This document shows positions 22,201 to 33,629 of a DNA stretch of 64,000 nt, in pieces. The notes beneath the pieces were generated by a model. That model ran no database searches. It saw only the letters and a list, made by a program, of their open reading frames with translations, and was not told the DNA's origin. Position 1 is the first letter of the stretch, and each line of letters begins with the position of its first letter. This DNA comes from Lotus japonicus (taxonomy: Eukaryota; Streptophyta; Magnoliopsida; Fabales; Fabaceae), in NCBI RefSeq assembly GCF_012489685.1, contig NC_080043.1, forward strand, positions 54,024,289 through 54,088,288, in the 5' to 3' direction. The translations under genes were made by a program, and so were the position numbers.

Positions 22201-24147
22201 TTATCTTATTTCAAGCTAAACAGTGTTGGAAATTTTTATCTCAAGTAAGTCCAAAACAAATCAACCACTGAATAAGTCAATTAGGTTCTCAGAAACGAAA
22301 ATTAGCTTGCCTGAAAAGGCACAAAATGTGACTAACTTTTGAATTGTCTGGATATGGCAGAAAGTACTAACAATTTAACATACTTCAGATATAAAAAAAA
22401 AAAGCAATGAATTTAATTGATTATAAGATGATAAAATGATAAGTCACCGGGTGACGTTGCTATAACTGAGGGGTTTATTTACACCTCAAACAGTTCATCT
22501 GAAATTATACCCATCCCGTGTACAAATGGAACAAGTGCATTTCCATCAAATTTGTCATCTGTAACACCATTTCCAATCATGTAACCCTGCAAACAATGAC
22601 TTTCAGATTGCAGCCACAGGTTTGAAAATATAAATTGATCACTTAAAGATAAAGAAAGACCTTGAAATTCAGATTGGGCGTTACACCAGCGTCAATTCCT
22701 GTATAAAGATAAAAAAACTGCACATAACTCGCGATTCTAACACATTTATCCGACACTTAAAGAGCAAAACTTTCTACTTTCTAGTACCTTTTGCTACTTC
22801 AGAAGCAAGAGTAGGCACATAAATTCCAGCATATGACTCTCCAGCAATGAAGAATGGGTTGGAAAGGAACTCAGGATAGAGTTCAAACCACTTATTTGAC
22901 AAAAGCAAAAAAGGTTGAAATGTAAGAAAATTGAGAATACAGACTTTTTTATTCAAATATGACAACAAAATCTTGAAGTTCTTTCCTTAACTACCTTAAG
23001 GAGAAAGGCATGCGAATCAGAGGCAGTTTTAATGTCTCCTGTTTCATAATCAGTTTCATTCTCAGAGTATGAAAACCCCACACCAGAAGGAGAATCCAGA
23101 TATATAATATTGGATACCTATAATACAAAACTGAACCATACATAAATTGATCATAGCAAAACACAACTAATAATTGATGAATTACACAGATACTCAACCC
23201 AAAAACATAACTATGAGAAGAAATCAGCATTCTCTCTCTAAATTCAATATGATTCAAAAAGTTCAAACCTTTGACCAGCTGTATGGATTCAGATGCAGCG
23301 TTGGCAGGCTTCCCTTATTCTTTGCAGCTTCAAAATTAAAAGGGCCTGAAAGCGCATCATCAATTTCCACTTGATTAATAAATCAAATTACAATTCCAAT
23401 TTCAAGAAGAATTAAGGAAAATTGAAGACAGAGCAACAAAAAAATAGAACACCAAGTCGTGGTTCCGGTCATGGAATAGATGAAATAAACTATTGGGAAG
23501 CATATCAAATACTGGATCTGATGAAATAGGATGAATTGAGACCGTTGTGATAAAAGAAATGGAATCGAATGTGCAAGCACTGTCAGTTATTCTGCTGATG
23601 GTTTAATTAGGATAGCTAGCAAATCTACTTAGAAGAAACTAAAGTGTTGAACAAGTGCAACAACCGTTTATGGGTTACATTTCTTCTTGTTCACCCTAAA
23701 TGTATCAGAGAAGTGCATTAACTGGAAAAAAAAAAAGTTACCATGTTCGTATACGAAGCCATCGAAGCTAGAGCAACCAGGTCCACCATTAAGCCACAGA
23801 ACCACTGGATCCTCAGAAGGTTTACCTTCTGACACAACGAAATAGTAATATAAGTTCCTTCCGTGCTTTGCATCCACTGTTACATACCTTCAATAACAAA
23901 AAAAAACAACGAAAAATGGGTCAAAAATTCAAGAACAACGGAAAAGGAAAAGGAAAAGCGCACAAATTTGTGAGTAGCAATTTGAGAAGTGAGAATTGAA
24001 TTACCCAGCATAGTGCTTGGAAGGTAATGTGCCATTGAAACCTGGAATCTCTGTTACAAGCGCAGTCTCTGGTGCTGATTGGGTCAGGACAAAGCACAGG
24101 TAAAGGTGAAGTAACACCAAATAGAGTGTGCCAAGTGCCTTGGCCAT
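19276..24147 (-). CDS. SCPL20: Serine carboxypeptidase-like protein, 14 exons, apparently intact
   Basis: Exons (minus): 24147-24005, 23887-23742, 23345-23269, 23117-22995, 22890-22788, 22698-22661, 22586-22485, 22079-21999, 21917-21675, 20953-20888, 20817-20696, 19844-19731, 19505-19460, 19359-19276. All junctions are GT..AG and keep one frame. The CDS is 1488 nt, 495 residues, close to the roughly 497 of Arabidopsis SCPL20. The protein starts [20 protein letters not shown], a signal peptide, so it should enter the secretory path to vacuole or cell wall. The S10 family substrate-binding motif NGGPGCSS is in exon 2. The catalytic Ser is in GESYAG (about residue 182), Asp in SGDHD (about 417-419), and His in [11 protein letters not shown] (about 472). 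It would release C-terminal residues from peptides; substrate is unknown. The assignment to SCPL20 rests on wording such as [18 protein letters not shown]. No breaks found. Confidence 0.93.
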
Positions 24148-24229
24148 TCTTGCTGGTTAAAATGGAGCAAATGAGAAAAATAAAAGAAATTATCTTTTAT
24201 CTTGTAAAGAATAACACAGGTTGAAGCCT

Positions 24230-24238
24230 AATTTATAG
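24230..24238 (-). promoter_or_regulatory. TATA box of the carboxypeptidase gene
   Basis: The minus strand reads CTATAAATT, 83 bases before the ATG at 24147. That spacing gives a predicted transcript start near 24200-24208 and a 5' leader of about 55 bases. Confidence 0.55.
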
Positions 24239-24617
24239 ACATCGTGATGGGTCTATATTCTGTACCATTGGACCCAAAATAAAATAAAGCTTCAACTTGT
24301 GATGATATCTTGGTTACCTTAAAAGGCAAGAGCTGTTACAAATACAATGATTAAGGGAGAGAAGATCAGCAACAATTTTGGCAGGAAAGAAACCAACAAA
24401 TTAAAAAGGAAATGTTTATTATGACACTCATAATCCCTTCCATGTAAGTGATGTATGATAAAAGAGAAATGAATAATATTATTTTTGATGTGATATGAAA
24501 AGATGAAGAGATAGGAAAAGAAAATGAGTGGAGAGAGGATGAAGAAAAAAATTAGGATGAATATACAAAATTCAATTAAAAATTCAACAAAACTTTTTTA
24601 CGAGAGTTTTATTATGT
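24239..24617. other. Carboxypeptidase upstream region
   Basis: About 380 bases of AT-rich sequence lie between the TATA box and a MITE. No other gene is visible. Regulatory motifs were not resolved. Confidence 0.4.
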
Positions 24618-24626
24618 CTGATTATA

Positions 24627-24803
24627 GAGGTTGTCTAAATAATCAATTATAAAGTTTGGGTTAAATAATCTATCATCCAATCACAATAGAGATAAATGAG
24701 TTGGAAATAAATTAATAAATAAAATATAGAAATTTCAACTCACTTATCTGATTGGATGATGGGTTATTTAACCCAAACTTTATCATGGGTCATTTAGACA
24801 ACC
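24627..24803. mobile_element. 177-bp foldback MITE
   Basis: The two halves are inverted copies over about 80 bases (GGTTGTCTAAAT..AAAGTTTGGGTTAAATAA). They are flanked by the 9-bp duplication CTGATTATA (24618-24626 and 24804-24812). The duplication length suggests a Mutator-type MITE; an 8-bp reading (hAT) is also possible. It lies about 480 bp upstream of the carboxypeptidase ATG, where it could affect the promoter. Confidence 0.8.
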
Positions 24804-25133
24804 CTGATTATATATTTCTAATTTATGTTTGTAGTAGAGATAAGCTGTGTCATCAGACTCGGACCGAACCGCCGGTTAGACCGGTTGAACCACGAATCGA
24901 TCCAACCGGGTACCGGTCTCGGTCTGAGGATCGGATCGGCCATGCATTCAGACCGTTGTGAACCGGCCAGACCCGGCCGGGTTGGTTAAAAAACCGGTAA
25001 CCCGGCCTTACCGGTTGGACCAGTAAGCTAGTAAAAAAAATTATCTGATGCTCAAAACGACGCTTTGGACAGAAAAGGGAAAAAATAAAATTGCAGTCCC
25101 CTCAAAACGGAGCATTTTACACAGGCTTCAGTT

Positions 25134-25313
25134 TCATAGGGTTTCTAATTTGGCTCCATCAATTAGCTGATGCAATCCCCTTGCAATGAGAGCTACAACA
25201 CTTTCGTTCACTTGCGACCCTGTTGTTTTTGACACTGAGCTCTGCAATATATTAGTTTGTAGGTAAAGAAGAATAAGAAAGAGAAGAGGATGAAGGAAAA
25301 ATAATTGTTGGCT
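25134..25313 (-). pseudogene. Exon-like frame inside the hAT element, unidentified
   Basis: The minus strand has a frame containing SSVSKTTGSQVNESVVALIA and then RGLHQLIDGAKLETL, with protein-like composition rather than simple repeat sequence. It ends with TAG at 25134. A TC-rich leader-like stretch lies on the other side of the nested MULE (26470-26540 complement). This could be a captured gene piece; I do not recognise the source. Confidence 0.3.
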
Positions 25314-25322
25314 TTCAATATA

Positions 25323-26462
25323 GGTGCCCACTAGGGTGGACAACTTTGAAATTGGTCCACCCATGGACCAAGGGGTTCTTTAGTAATTTACAACAGATAA
25401 AAAAAATTAAACCCTAAAATTTTCACCCCTTCATCCACTCTAGCCGTTTTCACCATCTTCCTCTCCTCTCTGATCTCTTCTGCTCTCCACCACCATCACC
25501 TTCTTCTTTTTCCTCTTCTCCGGCCATCTCTGCGGCTCTCGTCTCTCGGTCTCTTCTTCTCTTCACTTGTCATCCTCTCCGCCGCCATCACTTTCTTCCT
25601 TTTCGTTTCTGCACTTCTCCGGCCACCACCTCCTCCTCTTCTTCTTCTCCTTCGGCCCTCTCCGACCCTTCAATCTCCCTTAAATCATCAAAATCCTCAC
25701 CTTTCTCCCTGAAATCCGGCATCCCCATCACTTCCCGTCATCAACTTCATCAGATCGGAGCAAAGGTGCTTCCTTTTCCACCAGATCGGACCAAAGGTGG
25801 TTCCTTTTCTACTTGATCGGAGGAAATAAAGATCTTTTTCACACATGCAATCGATTTGAGGTATGCTTTTGCAGATTGGAGCAATACTGCAAGGTTGGAG
25901 CTTCTCAATCAAGACCAAGCTTCGGTAATTTTTTTTAATGTTTTTTTCGATGTAATATTGCAAATAATTCCCTCTTTTGTTCTGCAGTTTTTGTGTTTTG
26001 TTATGTAATATTTAAAAAATTTATAAATTCGTAATAAATTTTATGACTATTCAATGCAAAGATGTTGAGAAAGTGAGAATGACAGTGTTTTTTGGTGCTG
26101 CTGCTGCATTTCCTTTTCCGTTTCTATTTTGAAGATGTTCAACACTTTGATAAGAACAAAGAACTGAGATGTCCTTCTCACTTGCCATCTTCATGTTTTT
26201 CTTTAACTAAGATTAACTCAAATTGATTCCGTGTTCAAAAAAAATATCACAGTTACTTTTGTATTTCGATCTTTGGGTTAGTGTATACAGAGAATGGTTT
26301 GTTGGTAGGGAAGAAGTGTGAAACTTACATTTTTACACTTTTTTTCATCTATCAAATCCTGACCATTCAATTAGAGAATATTCTAAAATGCTAAAATCTA
26401 ATGGTTATAAATCATGGTGCACCGGTGGACCAGTTTATTAATAGTCCACCCTAGTGGGCACC
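25323..26462. mobile_element. Mutator-like element nested in the hAT element
   Basis: Both ends read GGTGCCCACTAGGGTGGAC inward, with imperfect inverted similarity for about 50 bases. The 9-bp duplication TTCAATATA lies at 25314-25322 and 26463-26471. The inside holds a strongly CT-rich tract (25430-25680), resembling a plant 5' leader, followed by a GTAATTTTTT-like splice-donor context near 25924, so a captured gene fragment is possible. No transposase. Confidence 0.87.
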
Positions 26463-26993
26463 TTCAATATATACTGTTGCAGAAAAAACGAGCCAGTAGA
26501 GAGAAGAAAGGGAGACACAGCCGCACAAAGGAAAGTTAATTGTGTAGGTTATGTATTAGCTTTCTAGGGTTTTCTATTTTGTGGGCTTGTTAGTTTGACC
26601 CAATCTTATTTTTTAAGCATAAGTTTTCCTGTGGGGAGAACCAAATATATATAAAGCTTTTTTTTGTTGAAAATTACCCACCGTAAAGAACAATACAAAT
26701 ATAGTATATACATATATTTTTTAACAAAGATAGTATATATATCTTATTAATAGTTTAATAGATATGTACATATATAACATTTAAAAATTGAAATTTAGCA
26801 TTTATCTAGTTAAACGGTTCAACCAATGACTCATTGGTTCGACTATTAACCCATCAACCCAGTACCCCGACCGATTCGATCTCTTGGTCGAGTTTGATAA
26901 CACTGGAGATAAGTATTAGATTTTTATATCATCAAAGAAAGTTTTCAAAGTGTAGCATTAATTAAAAAAGTTTGGTGAAATAGCAAAATTTAA

Positions 26994-28814
26994 CTAGAAA
27001 TAATACCCGTGCGTTGCACGGGTAGATTCACAATATTCTTAAAATTATATATAATTTTTATAGTTTTAATAAATATATAAATATTAAAATATTTTTAATT
27101 ATAAAATATAATAAATTAAATAATAGTGGAGGTGAGACATTTCATTGAATAGAATTAGAGTTCGCTAGAACTAAATAATTAATATTACTCAAATTTAATA
27201 ATTGATATTTTTTTAAAGAAAACTTTATTGAAACGCAATAAAAATGGAAACAACCTTCTCATTTAGGTAATTACATTGGATCACAATATACCCATATTTG
27301 TTGTTCCCTACTACACCCTTGGTTTGCCACAATGTTTCTCTCACGCAATACATGCATGATGCACCACACTAACACACTGAATTACAGGCATCAAATGATC
27401 TTTATGATTAAACACTTGTTCCCATTTTCATGACCTCCTATCTCCCTTAGATACTCACTCAACCACTAAGGAGGAATCACTCTCAACCACCAAATTTGAA
27501 AATTTAATATGCTGGCAAAATAATAAAGCATGTAACACTACTTGAACCTCTCTCTCAAAAGCACCCAGCATTCCAGTTCCTTTTGCAAAGTAACCTGGCA
27601 CCTTCCCTCCATGATCGCTCAAAACTCCGCCAATACCACTCACCCCAAGGTTCCCTTTCGACGCCTCATCCATATTTAAACTTCAAAGCGGTGGCTAGCG
27701 TTGGCTCTCAATACACTATTTGTGGCATCTTTTGTGTTCATAACATATTAATTTAATACTTTATATCAACAATAAAGTAATTTTAACTTTTAAAATTATA
27801 ATAAGAAATAATTTTATTGGTGTAAAGAATTATTTATTAAATTTAAATTTATTCAACTTTTGTCATTGTTATTTTATTTTAATATTCTTTCTCAAGTCAT
27901 TTCTACTAATATATAATAGATCAAAAATTATATTTAAAGAATGTTTTCATCCAATACACACATTATATTTAATAAATACCTATAGAGCGATACTTTTTAT
28001 TTAAAGAATATTTTGTCTTAATTATTTTTTAATAAAAATTATAATAATTAATATAAACTCTCAATCTTTTTTATATATAAAAATATTACTTAATTTTATT
28101 TTAATTTTCTCCGCTCCAACTTGTGGTTGATAATTAATATTCTAATTTTTTTCAATTGATATTGAATAAATTATTTTTTGTATACGTAACTGAAAATTTA
28201 TAATAAATAGTTAATACAGTTAATACAAACATTTAATGTATATAATATTTTTATTATTTAATATATAGTACTACCAAATGGTTTAATGTAGTTTTTTTTT
28301 GTTGATGATTTTTTTCCTAAAATAAATAAATAAACTCTTATATTTAATGTAGTTTTTTTTGTATGAGTAAAGTAAAAAATAAATTCAAAATTTAGTTTAT
28401 AGTTTTATTATTTAATGTAGGTAGCTAAATAGTCTCTAGTTAATTTCTTTCAGTTTTCAATCTTTATATTTAATTTATTTAATAAAAAGAATTTTTTTAT
28501 TACATAATTTAATACAAAGGTTATGTTAGTAGTTTCAGCCAATTTAAAACTCAAAGAGTACCTTACGTTTGGATGCAAGATATGTAGATAAATGACAAAA
28601 GGTATAATGTAGCACCCAAATATCTCATAATTCATCAAGGTTTTGTGCATTTTTCAAAAGTTATGTTATATTGGCATGTGTAAAGTCAAAAAAACAAAAT
28701 GATTGACATGTTTCAAAAGTAACATTATATTGAAAGTAATACAAATTTAATTTGTTCAACTTCATTATTTAATGCATTTAATACTTTATAGCTCAAGTGA
28801 GCTTTACATATATA
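26994..28814 (-). mobile_element. Helitron-like unit 1
   Basis: On the minus strand the unit ends with the hairpin CCCGTGCAACGCACGGG, then a short AT spacer and CTAG (26994-26997), followed by T. This is the standard Helitron 3' terminus. The other end abuts unit 2 at about 28814 (minus: TATATATGTAAAGCTCACTTGAG). The interior is very AT-rich and includes a LINE RNase H piece. No Rep/helicase gene, so non-autonomous. Confidence 0.6.
27200..27690 (-). pseudogene. RNase H tail of a LINE-type element
   Basis: From about 27690 the minus strand gives LNMDEASKGNLGVSGIGGVL, DHGGKVPGYFAKGTGM and VVESDSSLVVE. This is the RNase H-like (RVT_3) pattern of plant non-LTR elements, with the DEAS, E and DSS acidic positions. 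A TGA or frame break follows at 27455, then weaker coding sequence. It ends in an AATAAAG-(T)-AAAAAAA tail near 27200-27240, as expected for the 3' end of a LINE copy. It is truncated at its 5' side. Confidence 0.65.
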
Positions 28815-30848
28815 CTAGATATTATACCCGTGCGTTGCACGGGTTTACCAACAATATCTTTTAAGATAAAAATACTCAATAAAAATTATTATAGTTTAAC
28901 TAAATAAAAATTAAATAATTTTAATTATAAATATTAAAAAATTGTGTTCAGAAATTTTAATAAATATTATTTATAGTTCTTTTTGTATAAATAATTAATA
29001 TTACTAAAATTTAATTAGCATAGAAATAATTTTAACAATTAAAAATTATTTATTTAATAATATGAAAATTTATTAAGTTAATTTGAAATATATAAATTAC
29101 GTAAAAAATATTAAGTAATAAGTCTTTAATGTCATGAAATAAGTTTTAATATCATTTTTTATATTTCTTACCTGAAAAGTCATTTGTTGTGACATATCAA
29201 GACCAAGAAGAATAAATTAATTTTAAATTTTGGAATTATAATAAGTGACAACTTCAATAGCCTTTTGATAAAAAAAAATAGCCTAAAATATTATCTTGTG
29301 AATTTAATTTTGTTTCCAGCTTATTTGGTTTACGAATGTTTTTACACAGCCGATAGTCATGAGGCTAATCTAGAGCTGTCAATACGGGCCAGCCCGGCCC
29401 ATATGGGTCAGCCCGTATGGGTTGGGTTGAAAACGGGTTGGGTTGTGTCAACCCGGGGCCTTAACGGGCCAGGAAAATATGAACCCAACCCGGCTCGCTA
29501 CGAGATCGCGGGTTGGCGGGCTGGCTCGCGGGTTGGGTGAAAAAAAAATATAAAAAATAGATAAATTGGATTAGAAAATGTTTTAAAAAAATAATTTCAC
29601 AAAAATACTTAAAGAAATTGGCAACAACTCATAAGAAAGAGGTTTATCAACCCATTAATTTGTATGTCACATTTGAAATATAGTAAAGTAACTTTTTGGT
29701 TACAAAATATAGTAAAATAATTTAGTTGACAAGATTTAAAAACACAATTATTTTACTGTCACATTTAAAATAAGATAAATAATAGAATAACAATAAATAA
29801 AACACAAAAAATTGTCTCAAATTTAAAGAAATGAAAATTTCCATTTTTCTATCTAAAAGTAATCCATAAAACTAACCTTAAATTAAAGACAAATAAAATA
29901 ATTTTTTTTAATAAAAAATAACTCTAACCCGACGGGTTGGCTCGCTTGACCCGCGGGTTGGCTCGTCTAACCCGCGGGTTAAACGAGCCGGGTTGCACTA
30001 ACCCAAGTTCTTTTCGAGCTGGAATTTAACCAACCCAACCCGGCTCATTTAGCCAACCCGTCGAGCTGGCTCGCGGGTTGGAACCCATATTGACAGCTCT
30101 AGGCTAATCCCTTGAGGCTCTACGATGACGTTAAGTGGATAAGCCTGGCTTCTCACAATAAACATTTGTTCAACTTTGACAATTATTATTTTTCTCTATT
30201 ATGCTTCCTTGAGTAATTTTTACTAATATATCATAGATCAAAAAATATTTAAATATTTTTTTATCCATATTATTTACTATTAAATAATTTTAATATTTAA
30301 TATTTGTCAAATGCTAAACTTAAGATAATTTTAGTGTTTTTTTCTAAAAAAGTCAAAAAATTGATGAATTTTGTTTTTTAATATAAGTACTTGAATATTT
30401 TTTGACAATACCATTTTTTTTAATATATTATTACAAATAAAATTTATTATTTGTTAATGTATTTTAATACAAAGGTATAAGAGTTTTATGGTTTAAGGTA
30501 TGTAATGTAAAACTCAAGTCTCATGTACATATAAATAGAATTTTTTAATTTTAAATCTTTATATCTAAATTTTTTAATAAATATTATTTTCTTATTGAAT
30601 TTAATTTTTAATATTTGTGAAATACAAAATTCATGTAAATTTTGTGTTTATGAATATAATGTTGTTATTTAATGTAAGTAGTTGAATAGTTTTTGACAAT
30701 ATAAATTTTTTCATTTTAATTTTATTATTGTTTAATCTATTTATTACAAAGTTATTTTTGTATGTTTTTAATACAATGTAACACTTGAGCTTTTCTTATG
30801 TATTTAATGCTAAAGCTCAAGTGTGCTTTACATATATATATATATAGA
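28815..30848 (-). mobile_element. Helitron-like unit 2 with a nested hAT element
   Basis: The same hairpin and CTAG terminus as unit 1 lie at 28815-28845. The 5' end on the minus strand is probably A|TCTATATATATATATATG at 30848, followed by GTAAAGCACACTTGAGC, which matches the corresponding stretch at the start of unit 1. The flanks are A and T as Helitron insertions require. A hAT element (29371-30101) splits it. The interior is AT-rich and non-coding. Confidence 0.6.
29371..30101. mobile_element. 731-bp non-autonomous hAT element
   Basis: The inverted ends are TAGAGCTGTCAATA, with the 8-bp duplication GGCTAATC at 29363-29370 and 30102-30109. Both subterminal regions are rich in GGGTTGG/CCAACCC repeats (AACCCGCGGGTT type). 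No transposase. The GC-rich ends contrast with an AT-rich centre (29540-29930). Confidence 0.9.
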
Positions 30849-30948
30849 TTTATATATAGATTATTTATACATTCTAAAGATAAATTGTAACTTATAGGAA
30901 TTGATTACTGCACCACCCCTATCCATCCTACATGTCCCCTAGCTCTCA

Positions 30949-31003
30949 ATAATTAAATTAAATCAATGTAAATAAATTGATTTAAATTAATTATTGAGAG
31001 TTA
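30949..31003. repeat. Short inverted repeat (hairpin)
   Basis: CTCTCAATAATTAAATTAAA and its near-perfect inverted partner (TTTAAATTAATTATTGAGAG) are separated by about 16 bases. Weaker symmetry extends outward by about 10 bases on each side. It is a possible MITE relic; no target duplication could be settled. Confidence 0.6.
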
Positions 31004-31018
31004 GGAAACACCTTCCCC

Positions 31019-31663
31019 CAGTATTTTAAGACTCGGCTCGGACCGGCCGGTCCGACCGGTTGGACCGAGACTCGGTGACCTGACCGGTCCGAGTCTCACG
31101 TCAGACCGGTTGTGCAAGTCACTCGACTGGAACCGGTTTGAACCGGCCGGTTTAACGGTCAAACCGGTGACTCGGCCGGTTTTTTATTGAACCGGCGAGT
31201 CACCCATTTCTTGTTTTTTTTTGTTAGTTTGTTAACGGTGGGCTAGATAGAAGCCCATTTTCCAATAATTATTTAACCCTTTCACATTGTTTTTTTTTTC
31301 AGTCCAGTTGGGTTATTTAACCTATTGGGCCTTTTAAATTGTTTTTTTTTGTCCATTTGCAAACATTTTGTATATAATTGGGTAAAAAAACGTGATATTT
31401 TGTTAAAAAATGGTGCCAGCAGGGTTTGAACACAGGCCATGGAGGTAATATGAAAGAAAACTACCACTGCACCACCAGTATGTTGTTGATTAAAAACGTA
31501 TTTTGTTTTTTTTATATTAACTTTATATTGCATTGGACATTTTTATTATTTTTTAATATACACCGAGTCAAGCAATCGAACCAGTGACCCAGTGGTCCGA
31601 CCAGTGACTCAGTGACTCAGTACCCCGACCGAGTCAATGACCGAGCCGAGTTTTAAAACACTG
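31019..31663. mobile_element. 645-bp non-autonomous hAT element
   Basis: The ends CAGTATTTTAAGACTCGGC and the complement of CAGTGTTTTAAAACTCGGC are flanked by the 8-bp duplication CCTTCCCC (31011-31018, 31664-31671). The subterminal GACCGGT/ACTCGGT-rich wording matches the element at 24845-26905, so the two belong to related families. The ORF at 31282-31533 has no recognisable product. Confidence 0.9.
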
Positions 31664-31799
31664 CCTTCCCCCTATATATATATAATTAAACTTAAACTTT
31701 TTTTTTGACAGCAAAAGATATATATTATTGAATAAGATTTCATGAGAATAACCGTCTCACGATGACAAACCAACAAACCCAACCAAACAAAACCACCCT

Positions 31800-33629
31800 T
31801 GTGAGACCCAAGTTTTTAAGCTTAGAATAAATCAAATAAAATTCCTATTCACGATTAGTTTGATGTAACGTGAAGGAAAACCTGAACAAGTGTTTATTGA
31901 ATGGAATAAATTTGTGATGGAGAAAGTTCAGGAAAAAGCTAAGGATTGTATCAAAGTCGATAAAAGGTATAACACGATTAATATTCGCTTAAATCTAGGG
32001 CAAGAACGCTAGTAATTAGCTAATTTGCACTTAAAGACACGATGGAAACTAATTCCAAAAATCTTCAGAGAAATGTTAGAACTTCTCTTAAATTCTTCCA
32101 TAACAAGCGTTTCGATACGAACCCTTGAATGTACGAAGGTCAAATTCCAATGCTCGGAAGTTTGCCGAAACTAAATCACTGATAGTTCAAGAAACCTAAA
32201 ATCAACCGACGATAAAGACTTTTTCTATTCGGAGCTTCAAATGAAGATTCCACACGCGTATGCCCATTTCTCTCGATGTTTCTAATCTTTCTTTAAAACG
32301 AAGTTTTCTCATCCGACATCAACTGCAAAAAGTAGTTTTTCGGGTAAAATCGATTTACACCGACTTTGGATCGTTTGCTTTAATTCCAAGAAACCTGTTT
32401 TGAGTTCTGGAATTCTGTCGCCAGAACCTATCTTAGAATTCACGGAGGAATGTGCAGGAAAAATCGGAATCGCGAAATTTTCATTTTTCTGCATTTTCCA
32501 AAACCTATAAATAGCAAGAAAATGAAAAAATTTCAAAACCCTTCACCATTTCTTACCCAAACCCGCGAGCACCATAGGAGGAGGAGGAAGAAAAAGTTTT
32601 TCGCCGTTTCTTGCCCGATCGCTGCACCGTTCGTTGCTACTCATAGACATCGAGGTATAGAGGCTATCTCTCACTTCTGATCGTCAATTCTGTCGTTTTT
32701 CTCTATGTCTTTCTGTGCTCAAAGTTTTGAGCTTTTTGTAAAACTGTCCAATAACTCGATTTCTCTGTCTAAACTTATTCCCTGCATGCCCAAGAGCATG
32801 TTTAGCGGATTACATTTTGCTGAATGTCGCCGAATTCCAATTCTGCTTGAAAAACCCATTTTTAGCCAAAGTTTCGTTCTTTCGGTTTAAAACTCTCGAC
32901 CTAGCTTAGTGTCAGTAGGATTAGTTGTCATAAACGTCGTTGGTGACGTCCCCATCAAATTTGTTTTTCGAAATTCCAATTTTGAAATTCTGAGCTAAAA
33001 ATATAGACCAAAATACCCCTGCGACAGTTTTCGATCCGAAAATTTTTCCGAGCTTTGATTCGTCTTAGTTACGACTAATTATAACCTAGGAACCAAGTTT
33101 GATCGAAGAAAATTCGGCGCACATAATTAGTGTGTGTGGCCGAGAGCTCCTCCATAGGGGGAGGAAAATTTTGTTTTTCGAAAACTTGTCTTAACGCGTT
33201 AGATTATCGTACTTCGGAGTTTATAATGCATTGTGTAACCCTAGTACTTATTGTTTGCTGAGTTTCTGACTCATTATGATTGATTTCTGTGAATTTGCTC
33301 TAAGGTTCGTTTGAGGAACTTTGTGGAGTCGGAGAGGAAGGTTGTGAAGGAGAACTTGAGGAACACCCTGGAGGAACTACAGGTGAGGGCTACTAACTGA
33401 ATACTAGATAATGATTTAGGTGTCGACGAATTCGACTTGATTTACTGTTTATGCACTTGATTGTGTTTTGACTGGGAAAAATGTTTTCTGAGGCTACGGC
33501 TGACAATTGATAATCATTTATCGCTTGAATTGTTTTTGAGATTGATTCACATGCTATGTGCTAAATGGTTAATCTAGGATGTGTTGATATTGATTCACAT
33601 GCTATGTGCTAAATGGTTAATATAGGATG
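31800..33629 (+). mobile_element. Truncated chromovirus-type LTR
   Basis: It begins TGTGAGACCCAAGTTTTTAAG and is collinear with, but diverged from, the LTRs at 33630 and 40363 for about 1.8 kb. A TATA box (TATAAATA, 32506-32513) lies about 706 bases from the start, followed by a leader-like region. At 33541-33629 a 48-bp unit (ATTGATTCACATGCTATGTG..) is duplicated in tandem. It stops at 33629, where another LTR of the same family begins. ORFs at 32309-32890 are leader-region frames without recognisable products. Confidence 0.85.

Larger units (their letters stand above)
24845..26905. mobile_element. Non-autonomous hAT element with a nested MULE
   Basis: The left end is CTGTGTCATCAGACTCGGACC and the right end is the complement of CAGTGTTATCAAACTCGACC. 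The 8-bp duplication GAGATAAG at 24837-24844 and 26906-26913 marks a hAT insertion. The subterminal part (24858-25015) is rich in ACCGGTT/GGCCGG wording and is shared with the element at 31019-31663. A MULE (25323-26462) is inserted in it. No transposase is present. Confidence 0.85.

Noticed and set aside
27455..27673. A host RNase H gene
   Set aside because: The frame lacks the remaining domain, ends in a stop and is followed by a poly(A)-like tail, as in a truncated LINE.
31420..31480. tRNA-like box B wording (GGGTTTGAAC)
   Set aside because: No matching box A at the right distance and no cloverleaf; it lies inside a hAT element.
32309..32890. ORFs in the LTR leader at 32309-32890, with counterparts at 34041-34232 and 40774-41188
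   Set aside because: They recur because the LTRs are repeated, but change length and frame between copies and contain no known domain.
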